In this document: piece after piece, positions 6,904 through 15,360 of the stretch
Layout: the number at the start of each line of letters is the position of its first letter
Numbering within the stretch: position 1 is the stretch's first letter
NCBI GenBank assembly: GCA_020434085.1
Contig: JAGRBM010000364.1
Span: forward strand, 1 to 21,582
Length of the DNA: 21,582 nt
Source of the DNA: Chrysiogenia bacterium
GTDB lineage: Bacteria; JAGRBM01
Direction: 5' to 3'
Program-made: the position numbers and the translations under genes
The notes under the pieces: model-generated
Seen by the model: only the letters and a program-made list of their open reading frames with translations
What the model was told of the DNA's origin: nothing
The model's database searches: none

Positions 6904-7920
6904 TCAGTCGAGCTTGGAGCTCGGGGGCATCCAGCCCTCAGTCTTCATGCCGAGACCCAGATGCATCTCGCCCAAAATTTCCTTGATCTCGTTGAGCGAC
7001 TTGCGACCGAAATTCTTCGTCTTGAGCATTTCGGCTTCGGTGCGCTGAACGAGTTCGCCAATGTAGCGAATGTTCGCGTTCTTGAGGCAGTTGGCACTGC
7101 GGACGCTGAGTTCGAGCTCATCGACGCTCTTCGAGAGGCTCTCGTTGAGGCGCTGCTGCTCTTCATCGGCGGCCACGTCGGTGCCGGCCACGGCGCCGAG
7201 CTGCTGCACGGCGGGCTCGGCCTGTTCTTCAAAGTTGATGAAGACCTGAACCTGTTCCTTCATGATCTTCGCGGCGTAGGCGATCGCGTCCTCGGGCTTG
7301 ACGGTGCCGTTGGTCCAGATCTCGACAGTGAGCTTGTCATAGTCGGTGCGCTGGCCCACGCGGGCGTTGGAGACCTGATAGTTGACCTTGCGGATCGGGC
7401 TGAAGGCCGCGTCCATGGGGACGGTGTCCACCGGGGCACCTTCATCGCGGTTGCGCTCGGCCGGGACGTAGCCCTTGCCCATCTTCACGGTGGCGCGAAG
7501 CTTGAGCGAGGCCGAGTCCGAGAGGGTCGCGATGTGCAGGTCGGGGTTGAGGATCTCCACGCCCGAGGGCACGGTAAAGTCACCGGCCGTCACGTTGCCC
7601 GGGCCGCTCTTGTTGAGCGAAATTTCGACAGGGCCTTCGCCTTCCAGGCGGATCAGCACGTCCTTGAAGTTCAGGATCACCTCGGCGACGTCTTCCTTGA
7701 CGCCCGGGATGGTCGAGAACTCGTGCTTGACGCCGTCGATCTGCACCGCACTGATGGCCGCGCCCTGGAGCGAGGAAAGCAGAATGCGACGGAGGCTGTT
7801 CCCCAGCGTAATGCCGTAGCCACGCTCCAGCGGTTCGACGACGAACTTGCCGTAGTCGCTGCCCGCTTCTTCAGCTTCGAGCTTGTTGGGCTTAATCAGA
7901 TCACGCCAATTTTTAAACAT
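6904..7920 (-). CDS. rpoA: DNA-directed RNA polymerase subunit alpha
   Basis: Alpha dimerises to nucleate assembly of RNA polymerase, and its C-terminal domain contacts UP elements and activators. The N-terminal domain (about 1-235) has the dimer motif [11 protein letters not shown] at 40-50. The C-terminal domain begins near 266 with [14 protein letters not shown]; Arg274 corresponds to the DNA-contacting Arg265 of E. coli. Length is 338 residues, slightly longer than E. coli through a C-terminal extension ending PSSKLD. The start at MFKNWRDL is chosen over an open frame beginning 10 codons earlier because GGAGGT stands 7 bases before this ATG. It lies between rpsD and rplQ in the alpha operon. 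Confidence 0.98.
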   Translation of the reverse strand: MFKNWRDLIKPNKLEAEEAGSDYGKFVVEPLERGYGITLGNSLRRILLSSLQGAAISAVQIDGVKHEFSTIPGVKEDVAEVILNFKDVLIRLEGEGPVEISLNKSGPGNVTAGDFTVPSGVEILNPDLHIATLSDSASLKLRATVKMGKGYVPAERNRDEGAPVDTVPMDAAFSPIRKVNYQVSNARVGQRTDYDKLTVEIWTNGTVKPEDAIAYAAKIMKEQVQVFINFEEQAEPAVQQLGAVAGTDVAADEEQQRLNESLSKSVDELELSVRSANCLKNANIRYIGELVQRTEAEMLKTKNFGRKSLNEIKEILGEMHLGLGMKTEGWMPPSSKLD

Positions 7921-7938
7921 AGAAACTACCTCCAGCAT

Positions 7939-7963
7939 GGCGCGAACCATGAAGATCCGCGCC
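7939..7963 (-). promoter_or_regulatory. GC-rich hairpin in the rpsD-rpoA gap
   Basis: GGCGCG and CGCGCC form a perfect 6-base stem around a 13-base loop within the 59-base rpsD-rpoA gap. It lies just upstream of the rpoA Shine-Dalgarno. No T-run follows. A role in setting rpoA translation is only inferred. Confidence 0.35.
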
Positions 7964-7979
7964 TCGCTATCAATCCGGA

Positions 7980-8597
7980 TTACTTCGAGTAGAGCTCGAC
8001 GATGAGCTGCTCACGGACTTCGCGCACCGGGAGCGGAAGCTCGTCGCGTGCCGGATGGGCCTTGACCACACCAGCGAACTCTTCCTTGAGCTGGTCGAGC
8101 CAGGGAACGACGCCCACCTGCTCGCCGATCTCGATGGCGCGAGCAACGTCCGGGTTCTTCTTCGCCTTGGCGCTCAGTTCGATACGGTCACCGACGTCCA
8201 CCTTATAGGAGGCGATGTCGACCTTGTGACCGTTCACGCGCACGTGACCGTGGGCGATCATCTGGCGCGCATGCTGGCGCGAGTTGGCGTAGTTGAGCCG
8301 GTAGAGCGTGTTGTCGAGCCGGGCCTCGAGCAGACGCAGCAGGTTCTCGCCGGTCACACCCTTCATGCGGTGCGCCTCGTGGAACGTGCGACGGAACTGC
8401 TTCTCGAGCAGGCCGTAGATGCGCTTGACCTTCTGCTTCTCGCGAAGCTGAACGCCATAGTCCGAGGTCTTCTTGCGGCCCTGACCGTGCTGGCCCGGGG
8501 GATAGGGACGGCGTTCGAGAACGCGCGCGCCCTTGCGTGAGAGACCGATACCTTCCCGGCGGGAAAGTCGTGCAATGCTTCCTGTATAACGTGCCAC
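7980..8597 (-). CDS. rpsD: 30S ribosomal protein S4, zinc-independent form
   Basis: S4 starts assembly of the 30S body and affects fidelity; in E. coli it also represses the alpha operon. The 205-residue product begins [15 protein letters not shown] after the start codon and carries the S4 RNA-binding domain at about 92-155 ([20 protein letters not shown]). The N-terminal region, which has four Cys in zinc-binding versions, has none here. The start codon is GTG, immediately before the conserved N-terminus; the purine-rich AAGGACGAAGAGAA precedes it. It follows rpsK after 38 bases. Confidence 0.97.
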   Translation of the reverse strand: MARYTGSIARLSRREGIGLSRKGARVLERRPYPPGQHGQGRKKTSDYGVQLREKQKVKRIYGLLEKQFRRTFHEAHRMKGVTGENLLRLLEARLDNTLYRLNYANSRQHARQMIAHGHVRVNGHKVDIASYKVDVGDRIELSAKAKKNPDVARAIEIGEQVGVVPWLDQLKEEFAGVVKAHPARDELPLPVREVREQLIVELYSK

Positions 8598-8635
8598 TTC
8601 TCTTCGTCCTTACGTGAGGGTAGTCCCCTGCCCGA

Positions 8636-9073
8636 TTAAACCCGACGCCGCTTGCTGGGGCGGCAGCCGTTGTGGGGCAGCGGAGTGACGTCCTTGATCA
8701 TGGTGACGCGAATGCCGATGGCCTGGATGGCGCGAAGCGCGGCTTCACGACCCGAGCCAGGGCCCTTGACGCGAACTTCGGCCGAGCGCATGCCGCGGTC
8801 CATGGCCTTCTTGGCGGCGGTTTCGGCTGCGACGGTCGCTGCGAAGGGAGTCGACTTGCGCGCGCCCTTGAAGCCCGAAGCACCGGCCGTCGACCAGGCG
8901 ATGGCGTTGCCCTTGGGATCGGTCACCGTGATGATCGTGTTGTTGAACGTCGCCTTGATGTGAAAGATGCCGGTCTCGACGGGCGGCTTGCCCGCGCGAC
9001 GACGAACACCCTTCGCCGGAGCTGTCTGCTCCTGGCTCTGTTCTTCGGCTTCTGGCGTGGTCTCTTCTGCCAT
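8636..9073 (-). CDS. rpsK: 30S ribosomal protein S11 with acidic N-terminal extension
   Basis: S11 forms the 30S platform by the E site. The 145-residue product has the conserved core from about residue 34 ([17 protein letters not shown]) to the usual C-terminus ending PSKRRRV. The first 22 residues are Glu/Gln-rich, unlike the basic N-terminus of most S11. The start MAEETTPE is chosen over an ATG six codons upstream because GAAAGG lies 8 bases before it. The gap to rpsM upstream contains a hairpin. Confidence 0.97.
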   Translation of the reverse strand: MAEETTPEAEEQSQEQTAPAKGVRRRAGKPPVETGIFHIKATFNNTIITVTDPKGNAIAWSTAGASGFKGARKSTPFAATVAAETAAKKAMDRGMRSAEVRVKGPGSGREAALRAIQAIGIRVTMIKDVTPLPHNGCRPSKRRRV

Positions 9074-9097
9074 TTCCAATGCCTTTCTCAAGCAATG

Positions 9098-9118
9098 CCT
9101 GGTCCGACGCGGACCGGG
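9098..9118 (-). promoter_or_regulatory. Hairpin in the rpsM-rpsK gap
   Basis: GGTCCG (9101-9106) and CGGACC (9110-9115) pair perfectly around a 3-base loop, and two more G-C pairs outside a mismatch extend the stem to 9098 and 9118. It lies in the 57-base rpsM-rpsK gap, about 25 bases before the rpsK start. No T-run is present, so it is not a standard terminator. Confidence 0.4.
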
Positions 9119-9130
9119 CCGAGTGCTCTC

Positions 9131-9508
9131 TTACTTCGTCGCCTTCTTCTTGCCGGCGATGGTCTTGCTCGGGCCCTTGCGGGTGCGCGCGTTGGTGTGG
9201 GTGCGCTGGCCGCGAACCGGAAGGCCGCGACGATGACGCAGGCCGCGATAGCAACCCAGGTCCATCAGACGCTTGATGTTCATGGAGATCTCACGACGGA
9301 GATCACCCTCCAGCGTGTACTGGCCTTCAAGGATCTGACGAATGTTGGAAACGTCGACTTCCGTCAGATCATCGCTGCGAAGGGCGGGATCAACTCCCGA
9401 CTTCTCAAGGATGTCCGCGGCAGTCTTGTTGCCGATTCCATAAATGTAAGTCAGCGCGACTCTCATCGGCTTGTTACGTGGAAGGTCTACACCGGCGATA
9501 CGTGCCAT
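9131..9508 (-). CDS. rpsM: 30S ribosomal protein S13
   Basis: S13 sits at the top of the 30S head, contacts the P-site tRNA and forms intersubunit bridges with L5. The 125-residue product is of normal length. It begins [14 protein letters not shown], has the helix-hairpin-helix segment [14 protein letters not shown] and ends in a basic tail containing [24 protein letters not shown] lies 10 bases before the ATG. rpmJ ends 19 bases upstream. Confidence 0.98.
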   Translation of the reverse strand: MARIAGVDLPRNKPMRVALTYIYGIGNKTAADILEKSGVDPALRSDDLTEVDVSNIRQILEGQYTLEGDLRREISMNIKRLMDLGCYRGLRHRRGLPVRGQRTHTNARTRKGPSKTIAGKKKATK

Positions 9509-9527
9509 AACCGTAAAACTCCTGGGC

Positions 9528-9644
9528 CTAGCCCTGCACCTGCTTGTGGCGCGGGTTGGCCGAACAAATCACGCGGACTTTGCCGCTTCGCTTAATGACT
9601 TTGCACTTGTCGCACATCTTGCGAACTGAGGCCCGAACTTTCAT
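9528..9644 (-). CDS. rpmJ: 50S ribosomal protein L36, zinc-ribbon form
   Basis: This 38-residue gene is easily missed. It starts with ATG at 9644 and ends with TAG at 9528. It reads [20 protein letters not shown] and ends HKQVQG, a typical L36. Cys11, Cys14, Cys27 and His33 form the CCCH zinc site of the C+ paralogue. L36 binds 23S rRNA near the base of the GTPase-associated region. It lies 9 bases after infA, in the canonical infA-rpmJ-rpsM order. Confidence 0.97.
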   Translation of the reverse strand: MKVRASVRKMCDKCKVIKRSGKVRVICSANPRHKQVQG

Positions 9645-9653
9645 GGCCTGCTC

Positions 9654-9872
9654 CTACTTCTCGCGGTAGGTGATCCGCCCACGAGAAAGATCGTAGGGGG
9701 ACAGCTCTACCGTCACCTTGTCACCCGGGAGAATCTTGATGAAATACTTGCGCATCTTCCCGGAGATATGCGCGAGCACCTTGTGTCCGTTATCGAGTTC
9801 GACTCGAAACATGGCGTTGGGCAGTGGCTCAACCACCGTTCCCTGCACCTGAATCATGTCTTCTTTCGACAT
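9654..9872 (-). CDS. infA: Translation initiation factor IF-1
   Basis: IF-1 occupies the 30S A site and helps IF-2 and IF-3 select the initiator tRNA. The product has 72 residues, exactly the usual length, forming a single OB fold: [20 protein letters not shown], then the rRNA-contacting [19 protein letters not shown], ending [13 protein letters not shown] lies 6 bases before the ATG. It follows map by 32 bases. Confidence 0.98.
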   Translation of the reverse strand: MSKEDMIQVQGTVVEPLPNAMFRVELDNGHKVLAHISGKMRKYFIKILPGDKVTVELSPYDLSRGRITYREK

Positions 9873-9904
9873 TCTTTCCTTCTGCTTCCGATTCCTGCCC
9901 GCCC

Positions 9905-10651
9905 CTAGAGCGTGGTCAGGATCTCCGTGCGGTCTTCCAGAATGGCGATCGCATGTTCAAAATGGGCCGAGGGCTTGCGGTCCTTCGTAACAACCGTCCA
10001 GCCATCGTCCAATGTTTCCACTTCGGCCGTGCCCAGGTTGATCATCGGCTCCAGGCACAGAACCATCCCCGGACGGATGCGCAGGCCCTTGCCCTTGCGT
10101 CCGAAGTTGGGGACCTGGGGCGGCTCGTGCAGTTCGCGCCCGATGCCGTGCCCCACATACTCACGAACGACGCCGTAGCCAAGCCCCTCGCAGTAGCTCT
10201 GAACGGCGAAGCCGATGTCCTCGAGACGGTTTTCCGGTCGTGCCTGCTCGATGCCCAGCGCCAGCGATTTCTGGGTGGCATCCATGAGCTTCTGCACTTC
10301 CGCGGAGACCTCACCCACCGGAACGGTGGTGGCCGAGTCGGCAAAGAAGCCGTCGAGCTTCACACCGAAATCGACGCTGATGATGTCTCCGTCCTTGAGC
10401 GGGCGATCATTGGGGATTCCGTGGACGACTTCCTCGTTGACCGAGGTGCAAAGCGTGCCGGGAAACCCGTGATAACCCTTGAACGCGGGGACCGCACCGG
10501 CCTCAAGCGTCCATTTCTCCGCCAGTTCATCGAGATCGAGCGTTGTCATCCCGGGCTTGGCCGCCTCGGTCAGACGAGCGAGGATTTCCGCGACGATCCT
10601 GCCGGCGCGTCGAATCTTCTCCACTTCGTCTTTTGTCTTCAGCTCGATCAC
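9905..10651 (-). CDS. map: Methionine aminopeptidase, type I
   Basis: The enzyme removes the initiator methionine from nascent proteins when the second residue is small. The 248-residue product is a minimal type Ia enzyme without the zinc-finger N-terminal extension. All five dimetal ligands are visible: Asp94 (SVDFG), Asp105 (ADSATT), His168 (GHGIG), Glu201 (LEPM) and Glu232 (FEHAIAI). His78 and His175 match the conserved active-site histidines. The start codon is GTG, with GAAGAG about 9 bases upstream. It lies between adk and infA, and its leader contains a hairpin. Confidence 0.97.
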   Translation of the reverse strand: MIELKTKDEVEKIRRAGRIVAEILARLTEAAKPGMTTLDLDELAEKWTLEAGAVPAFKGYHGFPGTLCTSVNEEVVHGIPNDRPLKDGDIISVDFGVKLDGFFADSATTVPVGEVSAEVQKLMDATQKSLALGIEQARPENRLEDIGFAVQSYCEGLGYGVVREYVGHGIGRELHEPPQVPNFGRKGKGLRIRPGMVLCLEPMINLGTAEVETLDDGWTVVTKDRKPSAHFEHAIAILEDRTEILTTL

Positions 10652-10670
10652 TTGAACTACTCTTCACTGC

Positions 10671-10700
10671 TCCCGAATGTTTTACTTGTAACATGCGGGA
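10671..10700 (-). promoter_or_regulatory. Imperfect hairpin in the adk-map gap
   Basis: TCCCG-A-ATGTT and AACAT-G-CGGGA form a stem of 10 base pairs with one A-G mismatch around an 8-base loop. This is the largest gap inside the ribosomal cluster (61 bases) and is more AT-rich than its surroundings. The hairpin ends about 20 bases before the map GTG. No T-run follows, so control of map translation or RNA processing is more plausible than termination. Confidence 0.45.
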
Positions 10701-10712
10701 ATTCTTCGCTTT

Positions 10713-11363
10713 TCAGGCAAGCGCCTCTTTGAGCCGCTTGGTAATCTGGTCAACCGCACCCACGCCCTCGACGTCGCGAACGATGCCCTGCTTGCCGTAG
10801 AAATCAATCAGCGGGGCCGTCTGGTCTCGGTAGACCTCAAGGCGCTTGAGCACGGTCTCTTCGGTGTCGTCGTCGCGCTGGTAGAGCTCGCCGCCGCACT
10901 TGTCACAGACCCCGTCCTTGGTGGGGGGGTCGAACTTCACATGATAGGTCGCACCACACTCGCGGCACATGCGCCGACCGGTGATGCGCGCGACGATCTC
11001 ATCGTCGGGAACGATGAAGTTGACCACGCGCTCGATCTTGCGGCCCGCGCCCTCGAGCATGTGACCAAGGGCGTCGGCCTGGGCCACCGTGCGGGGGAAA
11101 CCATCCAGGATGAAGCCCTTGGCGGCGTCATCCTCGCTCAGGCGGTCCTTGACGATGCCGATGATGACTTCGTCGGGAACCAGGTCGCCGGCGTCCATGA
11201 ACTGCTTGGCCTTGAGGCCCAGCTCGGTACCCTCGCGAACGGCTCCGCGCAGGATGTCGCCCGTCGAGATCTGCGGGATTCCCAGCTCATCGGTGAGCCG
11301 CTGGGCCTGGGTGCCCTTCCCGCCTCCTGGCGGTCCCATCAGAATGAGGTCATTGCGTTCCAC
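10713..11363 (-). CDS. adk: Adenylate kinase, zinc-LID form
   Basis: The enzyme catalyses ATP + AMP to 2 ADP. From this start (216 residues) the P-loop GPPGGGKGT is at 10-18, STGDILR binds AMP and GFPRT is conserved. The LID contains Cys133, Cys136, Cys153 and Cys156 (CRECG, CDKCG), a structural zinc site seen in many bacteria but absent from E. coli. Two in-frame GTG codons compete: 11369 is only 3 bases from GAGG, while 11363 is 9 bases away, so the second is preferred. No ATG fits. GAGG overlaps the secY stop, so translation is probably coupled to secY. Confidence 0.96.
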   Translation of the reverse strand: MERNDLILMGPPGGGKGTQAQRLTDELGIPQISTGDILRGAVREGTELGLKAKQFMDAGDLVPDEVIIGIVKDRLSEDDAAKGFILDGFPRTVAQADALGHMLEGAGRKIERVVNFIVPDDEIVARITGRRMCRECGATYHVKFDPPTKDGVCDKCGGELYQRDDDTEETVLKRLEVYRDQTAPLIDFYGKQGIVRDVEGVGAVDQITKRLKEALA

Positions 11364-11374
11364 AGTCACGATCC

Positions 11375-12757
11375 TCAGGCTCCGCGACGCGAACCGCGCA
11401 CCGCGCGACCGCCGCCGAAGAAGCCCTCATAGCTTCTCGAAATCATGTGGGTCTCGATCTGCTGCGCCGTATCGAGGGCCACGCCCACGACAATCAGCAG
11501 TCCCGTGCCGCCGAAGTAGAAGGGAACACCCATCTGCGTGGAGAGCACCGAGGGAAGCAGGCAGACCGCCACCAGGTAAATCGCGCCAAGCAGGGTCAGG
11601 CGCGTGAGAATCCGGTCGATATATTCGGCGGTGCGATGGCCCGGACGGATGCCCGGAACAAAACCACCGTTGCGACGCAGGTTGTCGGCCACGTCGAGCG
11701 GGTCAAAGGTGATCGCCGTATAGAAGTAGGCGAACAGCACGATCATGGTGCCGTAGACGATCTCATAGACGAAGTAGCCACCGCCAGGCTGGAAATAGGC
11801 CGCCACGCGGTTGAGCATGTGGGCCAGCCAGTAGTAGGCGTCAACGGCGACACCGGCGTTGGCCGGTGCCTCGCCCATGCCCTGGGTCATCTGCGCAAGC
11901 GTCGGGATGAAGAACATCAGCGAGCTGGCAAAAATGGGCGGAATCACGCCGGCGGTGTTCAGGCGCAGCGGCAGGTAGCTCTGCTGACCCTGTACCATGC
12001 GGCGCCCCTGCATTCGCTGGGGATACTGCACAGGGATGCGCCTGTGGGCGCGCTCCATCCAGATGATGAACACCAGAACTCCCAGCATCCCGATTCCCAG
12101 AAGGAAGAGGGTGAAGGGCTGGATCTCCCCAGCATCAATGGCCGAGTAGGTGTTCGAAATCGCCGCGGGAACGCGCGCGATAATACCTGCGAAAATGATC
12201 AGCGAGATGCCGTTGCCGATGCCGCGTTCGGTAATCTGCTCACCGATCCACATCAGCAGCGCCGTGCCGCTTGTGAGCGTGACAATCGAAATGGCGCGGA
12301 AGCCCCACCCCGGGTTCGTCACGATCGGACGGCCAAGCGGATCGGTCAGCGATTCAAGACCACGCGCCATCACCGCCGCCTGCACCAGGCAAAGACCGAT
12401 GGTGGCGTAACGGGTGTACTGCGTGATGCGGCGACGACCCAGCTCGCCTTCCTTCTGGATCTCCTCAAGGGGCTTGAACACCTTGACCAGAAGCTGGAAG
12501 ACGATGGACGCCGTAATGTAGGGCATGATTCCCAGTGCAAAGACCGAGAACTGCTCAAGCGCGCCACCCGAGAACAGGTTGAACAGGCTCAGGATCGTTC
12601 CCTTGGCACCCTCGAAAAAGGCGGCAAGCGCTTCCTTGTCCACGCCGGGGGTGGGAACCACCACGCCAAGGCGATAGACCAGAAGCATCACGACGGTGAA
12701 GCCGATCCGGCGTTGCACCTCCGAGAGGCGCGGGCTGGTTTGGGGTCGCTGAGCCAT
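11375..12757 (-). CDS. secY: Preprotein translocase channel subunit SecY
   Basis: SecY is the channel of the SecYEG translocon. The 460-residue protein has ten hydrophobic membrane segments. It begins with a basic cytoplasmic end and RLSEVQRRIGFT, has the pore/plug region SLFNLFSGGALEQFSVFALG (about 57-76), and the cytoplasmic motif ITERGIGNGISLIIF (175-189). The C5-loop segment NLRRNGGFVPGIRPG (359-373), where SecA and ribosomes bind, is intact. A Gly/Arg-rich C-terminus ends the protein. AGGT lies 7 bases before the ATG. It follows rplO, as in most spc operons. Confidence 0.98.
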   Translation of the reverse strand: MAQRPQTSPRLSEVQRRIGFTVVMLLVYRLGVVVPTPGVDKEALAAFFEGAKGTILSLFNLFSGGALEQFSVFALGIMPYITASIVFQLLVKVFKPLEEIQKEGELGRRRITQYTRYATIGLCLVQAAVMARGLESLTDPLGRPIVTNPGWGFRAISIVTLTSGTALLMWIGEQITERGIGNGISLIIFAGIIARVPAAISNTYSAIDAGEIQPFTLFLLGIGMLGVLVFIIWMERAHRRIPVQYPQRMQGRRMVQGQQSYLPLRLNTAGVIPPIFASSLMFFIPTLAQMTQGMGEAPANAGVAVDAYYWLAHMLNRVAAYFQPGGGYFVYEIVYGTMIVLFAYFYTAITFDPLDVADNLRRNGGFVPGIRPGHRTAEYIDRILTRLTLLGAIYLVAVCLLPSVLSTQMGVPFYFGGTGLLIVVGVALDTAQQIETHMISRSYEGFFGGGRAVRGSRRGA

Positions 12758-12781
12758 TACTTACCTACTACCACTTGCTGC

Positions 12782-13267
12782 TTAGGCCGAAGCCTCGCTG
12801 CTGGAGCCCTCTTTGGCGATGAACGGGGGAATGATCTCCACGCTGCCGCCGGCCGACTCGATCTTCTTGCGAGCGGCTTCCGAGATATGATCCACCTTGA
12901 GGTTGATCGCACGGTCGATTTCACCATTGGCCAGCACCTTCACCGGACGATTCTCGGTGGAGATGACCTTGGCCGCGCAGAGCGTGGCGCGATCAACCGT
13001 GGCGCCCGCTTCGAAGCGACGAAGCTGGTCCAGGTTGACTTCCTGCACGCGCACGCGGTTGCGCGAGACGAAACCGCGCTTGGGAAGACGGCGAATCAGG
13101 GGATTCTGACCGCCTTCGTAGGCGCGCTTGCCGCCCGAACCGGCACGCTGGCCGGCGCCCTTGTGGCCGCGGCACGAGGTCTTGCCGTGTCCCGAACCCG
13201 GGCCACGACCGACACGCTTGCGAGATTTCTTGGCGCCCTTGGCCGGACGCAGGTCGCTGAGCTTCAT
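12782..13267 (-). CDS. rplO: 50S ribosomal protein L15
   Basis: L15 is a late-assembling large-subunit protein with a long basic extension into the rRNA. The 161-residue product starts MKLSDLRPAKGAKKSRKRVG, has Gly-rich RGPGSGHGKTSCRGHKG and then the globular part from about residue 75. It is somewhat longer than the E. coli protein (144) because of a Ser/Glu-rich C-terminus ending SSSEASA. Its ATG overlaps the rpmD stop by ATGA. Confidence 0.97.
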   Translation of the reverse strand: MKLSDLRPAKGAKKSRKRVGRGPGSGHGKTSCRGHKGAGQRAGSGGKRAYEGGQNPLIRRLPKRGFVSRNRVRVQEVNLDQLRRFEAGATVDRATLCAAKVISTENRPVKVLANGEIDRAINLKVDHISEAARKKIESAGGSVEIIPPFIAKEGSSSEASA

Positions 13268-13455
13268 TTCGATTCCTCGACGATCTCCACCAGGTGGAAG
13301 ACCTTGTTAACCATCCCACGGATAGAGGGAGTGTCTTCACGTTCAACTTCATGACGAATGCGACGCAGCCCAAGGCCGCGAAGGCTCTCGCGCTGGCGCT
13401 GGGTGCAGCCGGCCTTACTGCCGGTCTGACGAATTCGAATGGTCTTGCCTGCCAT
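13264..13455 (-). CDS. rpmD: 50S ribosomal protein L30
   Basis: L30 is a small peripheral large-subunit protein. The 63-residue product contains the core KTIRIRQTGSKAGCTQRQRE, LRGLGLRRIRHEVEREDTPS and IRGMVNKVFHLVEIVEE, aligned over its whole length with the bacterial short form. It lies between rpsE and rplO and shares four bases with rplO, which suggests coupled translation. Confidence 0.97.
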   Translation of the reverse strand: MAGKTIRIRQTGSKAGCTQRQRESLRGLGLRRIRHEVEREDTPSIRGMVNKVFHLVEIVEESK

Positions 13456-13479
13456 CTGTAGCGTCTCCAGTTCCTACGG

Positions 13480-13992
13480 TTACTCGGCGCTTGCGGAGCC
13501 CTTGGGCTCTTCGGCGTCGCGGCTGCGCATGGCATCCACTTCTTCGCGGCTGCGAAGCTGATTGAGGCCATCCATGGTCGCGCGAACAACATTGTGCGGG
13601 TTGTTCGTGCCGTGGCACTTGGCGAAGATGTCACGCACGCCGGCTGCTTCAAGAATGGCGCGCGCGGCGCCACCGGCGATCACGCCCGTTCCGGGCGAGG
13701 CCGGGCTCATGAACACGAGACCGGCGCCGTAGTGACCGTGCACTTCGTGCGGGATGGTTCCATTGACAACGGCAATGGGGCGCATCTCACGACGGGCCTT
13801 CTCGATTCCCTTCTTGATGGCGTCGGGGACTTCCTTGGCCTTGCCCTTGGCGACGCCGACCTTGCCGTTGCCGTCACCGACGACGACCAGGGCCGAGAAG
13901 CTGAAACGACGACCGCCCTTCACAACTTTCGCATTACGCGCGATGTGAATGACCTTGTCGATGAATTCGCTGTTTTCCTGCTGATAAGCCAT
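13480..13992 (-). CDS. rpsE: 30S ribosomal protein S5
   Basis: S5 lines the mRNA entry site with S3 and S4 and affects decoding fidelity. The double-stranded-RNA-binding fold is in the first half ([20 protein letters not shown]), and the second domain contains [20 protein letters not shown]. The 170-residue length is near normal, with a short disordered tail after [17 protein letters not shown] lies 5-6 bases before the ATG. Confidence 0.98.
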   Translation of the reverse strand: MAYQQENSEFIDKVIHIARNAKVVKGGRRFSFSALVVVGDGNGKVGVAKGKAKEVPDAIKKGIEKARREMRPIAVVNGTIPHEVHGHYGAGLVFMSPASPGTGVIAGGAARAILEAAGVRDIFAKCHGTNNPHNVVRATMDGLNQLRSREEVDAMRSRDAEEPKGSASAE

Positions 13993-14006
13993 GAGAGTCC
14001 TTCCAA

Positions 14007-14372
14007 TCAGAACGCGAGTCCGCCCTCGCGGATCGCTTCGGCCAAGGCCTTCACTACGCCGTGGTAGCGGTAGCCACCACGATCAAACACGGCCTGCTCA
14101 ACCTTGAGCGCCTTGGCCTTCTCTGCCAGGACCGAACCGACGGCCTTGGCCTGTTCCATGCCGCCCTTGAGGTTCTGCGAGCGAACCTCCTTGCTCAGGG
14201 TCGACACGGTGCCCAGGCAACGACCCGACTGGTCGTCGATGATCTGGGCATAAAGATGCTTGTTGGAGCGAAACACGCAGATGCGCGGACGCTCGGGGGA
14301 ACCAGCGACCACACGGCGAATTCGCCGGTGACGCATCTGCCTGCTTTCAGTTCTGGTACGAATCTTGGCCAT
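14007..14372 (-). CDS. rplR: 50S ribosomal protein L18
   Basis: L18 carries 5S rRNA into the central protuberance together with L5. The 121-residue product starts with a basic N-terminus ([17 protein letters not shown]), has [17 protein letters not shown], and ends with the conserved [20 protein letters not shown] segment. Length and order are normal. It sits 14 bases before rpsE and 21 bases after rplF. Confidence 0.98.
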   Translation of the reverse strand: MAKIRTRTESRQMRHRRIRRVVAGSPERPRICVFRSNKHLYAQIIDDQSGRCLGTVSTLSKEVRSQNLKGGMEQAKAVGSVLAEKAKALKVEQAVFDRGGYRYHGVVKALAEAIREGGLAF

Positions 14373-14393
14373 GAGCCTATCCTCGCCGGCTGA

Positions 14394-14933
14394 TTACTTG
14401 CCGGCCTTCTTGCCTTCTTTGCGGCGAACCTGTTCGCCAGCGTAACGGACACCCTTGCCCTTGTAGGGCTCGACCGGGCGGTAGGCGCGAATTTCAGCCG
14501 CCGCCTGTCCGAGCTTCTGCTTGTCGATGCTGCTGAGCACGATCTGCGTGGGCTGCGGGGTCTGGGCCTCGACTCCCTCGGGCAGCGCGTAGGCCACCGG
14601 GTGGGAGAAACCAAGCGAGAGGTTGACCACCTTGCCCTTGGCCTCGGCGCGATAACCGACGCCGGTGATGTCCAGCACGCGCTGGAAACCCTCGGAGACG
14701 CCGTGCACCATATTCTTCACGAGCGCCGAGGAGGTTCCCCAGAACGCGCGCTGCTTGCCGTCGTTCGGCTTGGCCACTTCCACCTGGATGTGGTCACCGA
14801 CCGAGATCTTCACGCACGCGGGAAGCCGCTGCTGGAGCTCGCCCTTGGGGCCCTTCACCGTGACCAAGTCACCGCTGACGGAGACGTTCACGCCGCTTGG
14901 CACCGCGATTTGCTGTCGTCCAATTCGTGACAT
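14394..14933 (-). CDS. rplF: 50S ribosomal protein L6
   Basis: L6 lies by the sarcin-ricin loop and the factor-binding site. The 179-residue product begins MSRIGRQQIAVPSGVNVSVS and ends with the conserved PYKGKGVRYAGEQVRRKEGK, where the paired L6 domains place the rRNA contact. A much longer open frame extends upstream to 15296, but that part overlaps rpsH and has no L6 similarity, so the ATG at 14933 is used; TAGGAA precedes it. Confidence 0.98.
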   Translation of the reverse strand: MSRIGRQQIAVPSGVNVSVSGDLVTVKGPKGELQQRLPACVKISVGDHIQVEVAKPNDGKQRAFWGTSSALVKNMVHGVSEGFQRVLDITGVGYRAEAKGKVVNLSLGFSHPVAYALPEGVEAQTPQPTQIVLSSIDKQKLGQAAAEIRAYRPVEPYKGKGVRYAGEQVRRKEGKKAGK

Positions 14934-14943
14934 GCCTAAATTC

Positions 14944-15339
14944 CTACCAAACCTCGCAGAGGACTTCGCCCCCGACGTTCTGTGCGCGTGCCTCGGCGTC
15001 AGTGACCAGTCCGCGCGATGTCGAGACAATCGCGTAGCCAAGGCCATTGAGGACCGGCTCCAGGTCGGTCGCGCCGCGGTATACCCGACGGCCTGGACGG
15101 CTGACGCGGCGAATGCCGTGCAGTACCGGTCCACCGTTGGGGGTGTAACGCATGGTGACGTGGAAGACGCTTCCCGGGCCTTCCTGCTGCTCTGAATACT
15201 CGTTGATGAATCCCTCACGCTGAAGGATGTCAAGAATCGAGCGCTTGATCCGGGAGCTGGGAATGACCAGCGTCTGCTTCCGGGCCCTGGCGGCATTGCG
15301 CAGCCGCGTCAGGCAATCTGAGATCGGATCGTGCATCAT
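14944..15339 (-). CDS. rpsH: 30S ribosomal protein S8
   Basis: S8 organises the central domain of 16S rRNA; in E. coli it represses the spc operon by binding its mRNA. The 131-residue product begins MMHDPISDCLTRLRNA and has the conserved C-terminal STSRGLVTDAEARAQNVGGE. Two tandem ATGs (15339, 15336) exist; the first has GGAGGT 9 bases upstream and is preferred. The last residue is Trp in CEVW, as is common in S8. Confidence 0.98.
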   Translation of the reverse strand: MMHDPISDCLTRLRNAARARKQTLVIPSSRIKRSILDILQREGFINEYSEQQEGPGSVFHVTMRYTPNGGPVLHGIRRVSRPGRRVYRGATDLEPVLNGLGYAIVSTSRGLVTDAEARAQNVGGEVLCEVW

Positions 15340-15360
15340 GGGTCCAGTACCTCCCCGCCC

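Noticed and set aside
6961-7992. 343-codon open frame on the plus strand
   Set aside because: Antisense shadow of rpoA, Asp/His/Gly-rich and without homology I can see.
9885-10732. A new multi-gene defence or biosynthetic system hidden among the ribosomal genes
   Set aside because: Every open frame on the coding strand is a known housekeeping gene, and the opposite-strand frames are shadows. No extra gene is inserted in the operon.
11447-13354. 635-codon open frame on the plus strand
   Set aside because: It lies antisense to secY, rplO and rpmD, which are certain genes. Its product is His/Arg/Gly-rich with no recognisable domain, as expected from the mirror of GC-rich codons.
14934-15296. 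N-terminal extension of rplF by 121 codons
   Set aside because: It overlaps rpsH out of frame and has no L6 character; the ATG at 14933 matches the family N-terminus.
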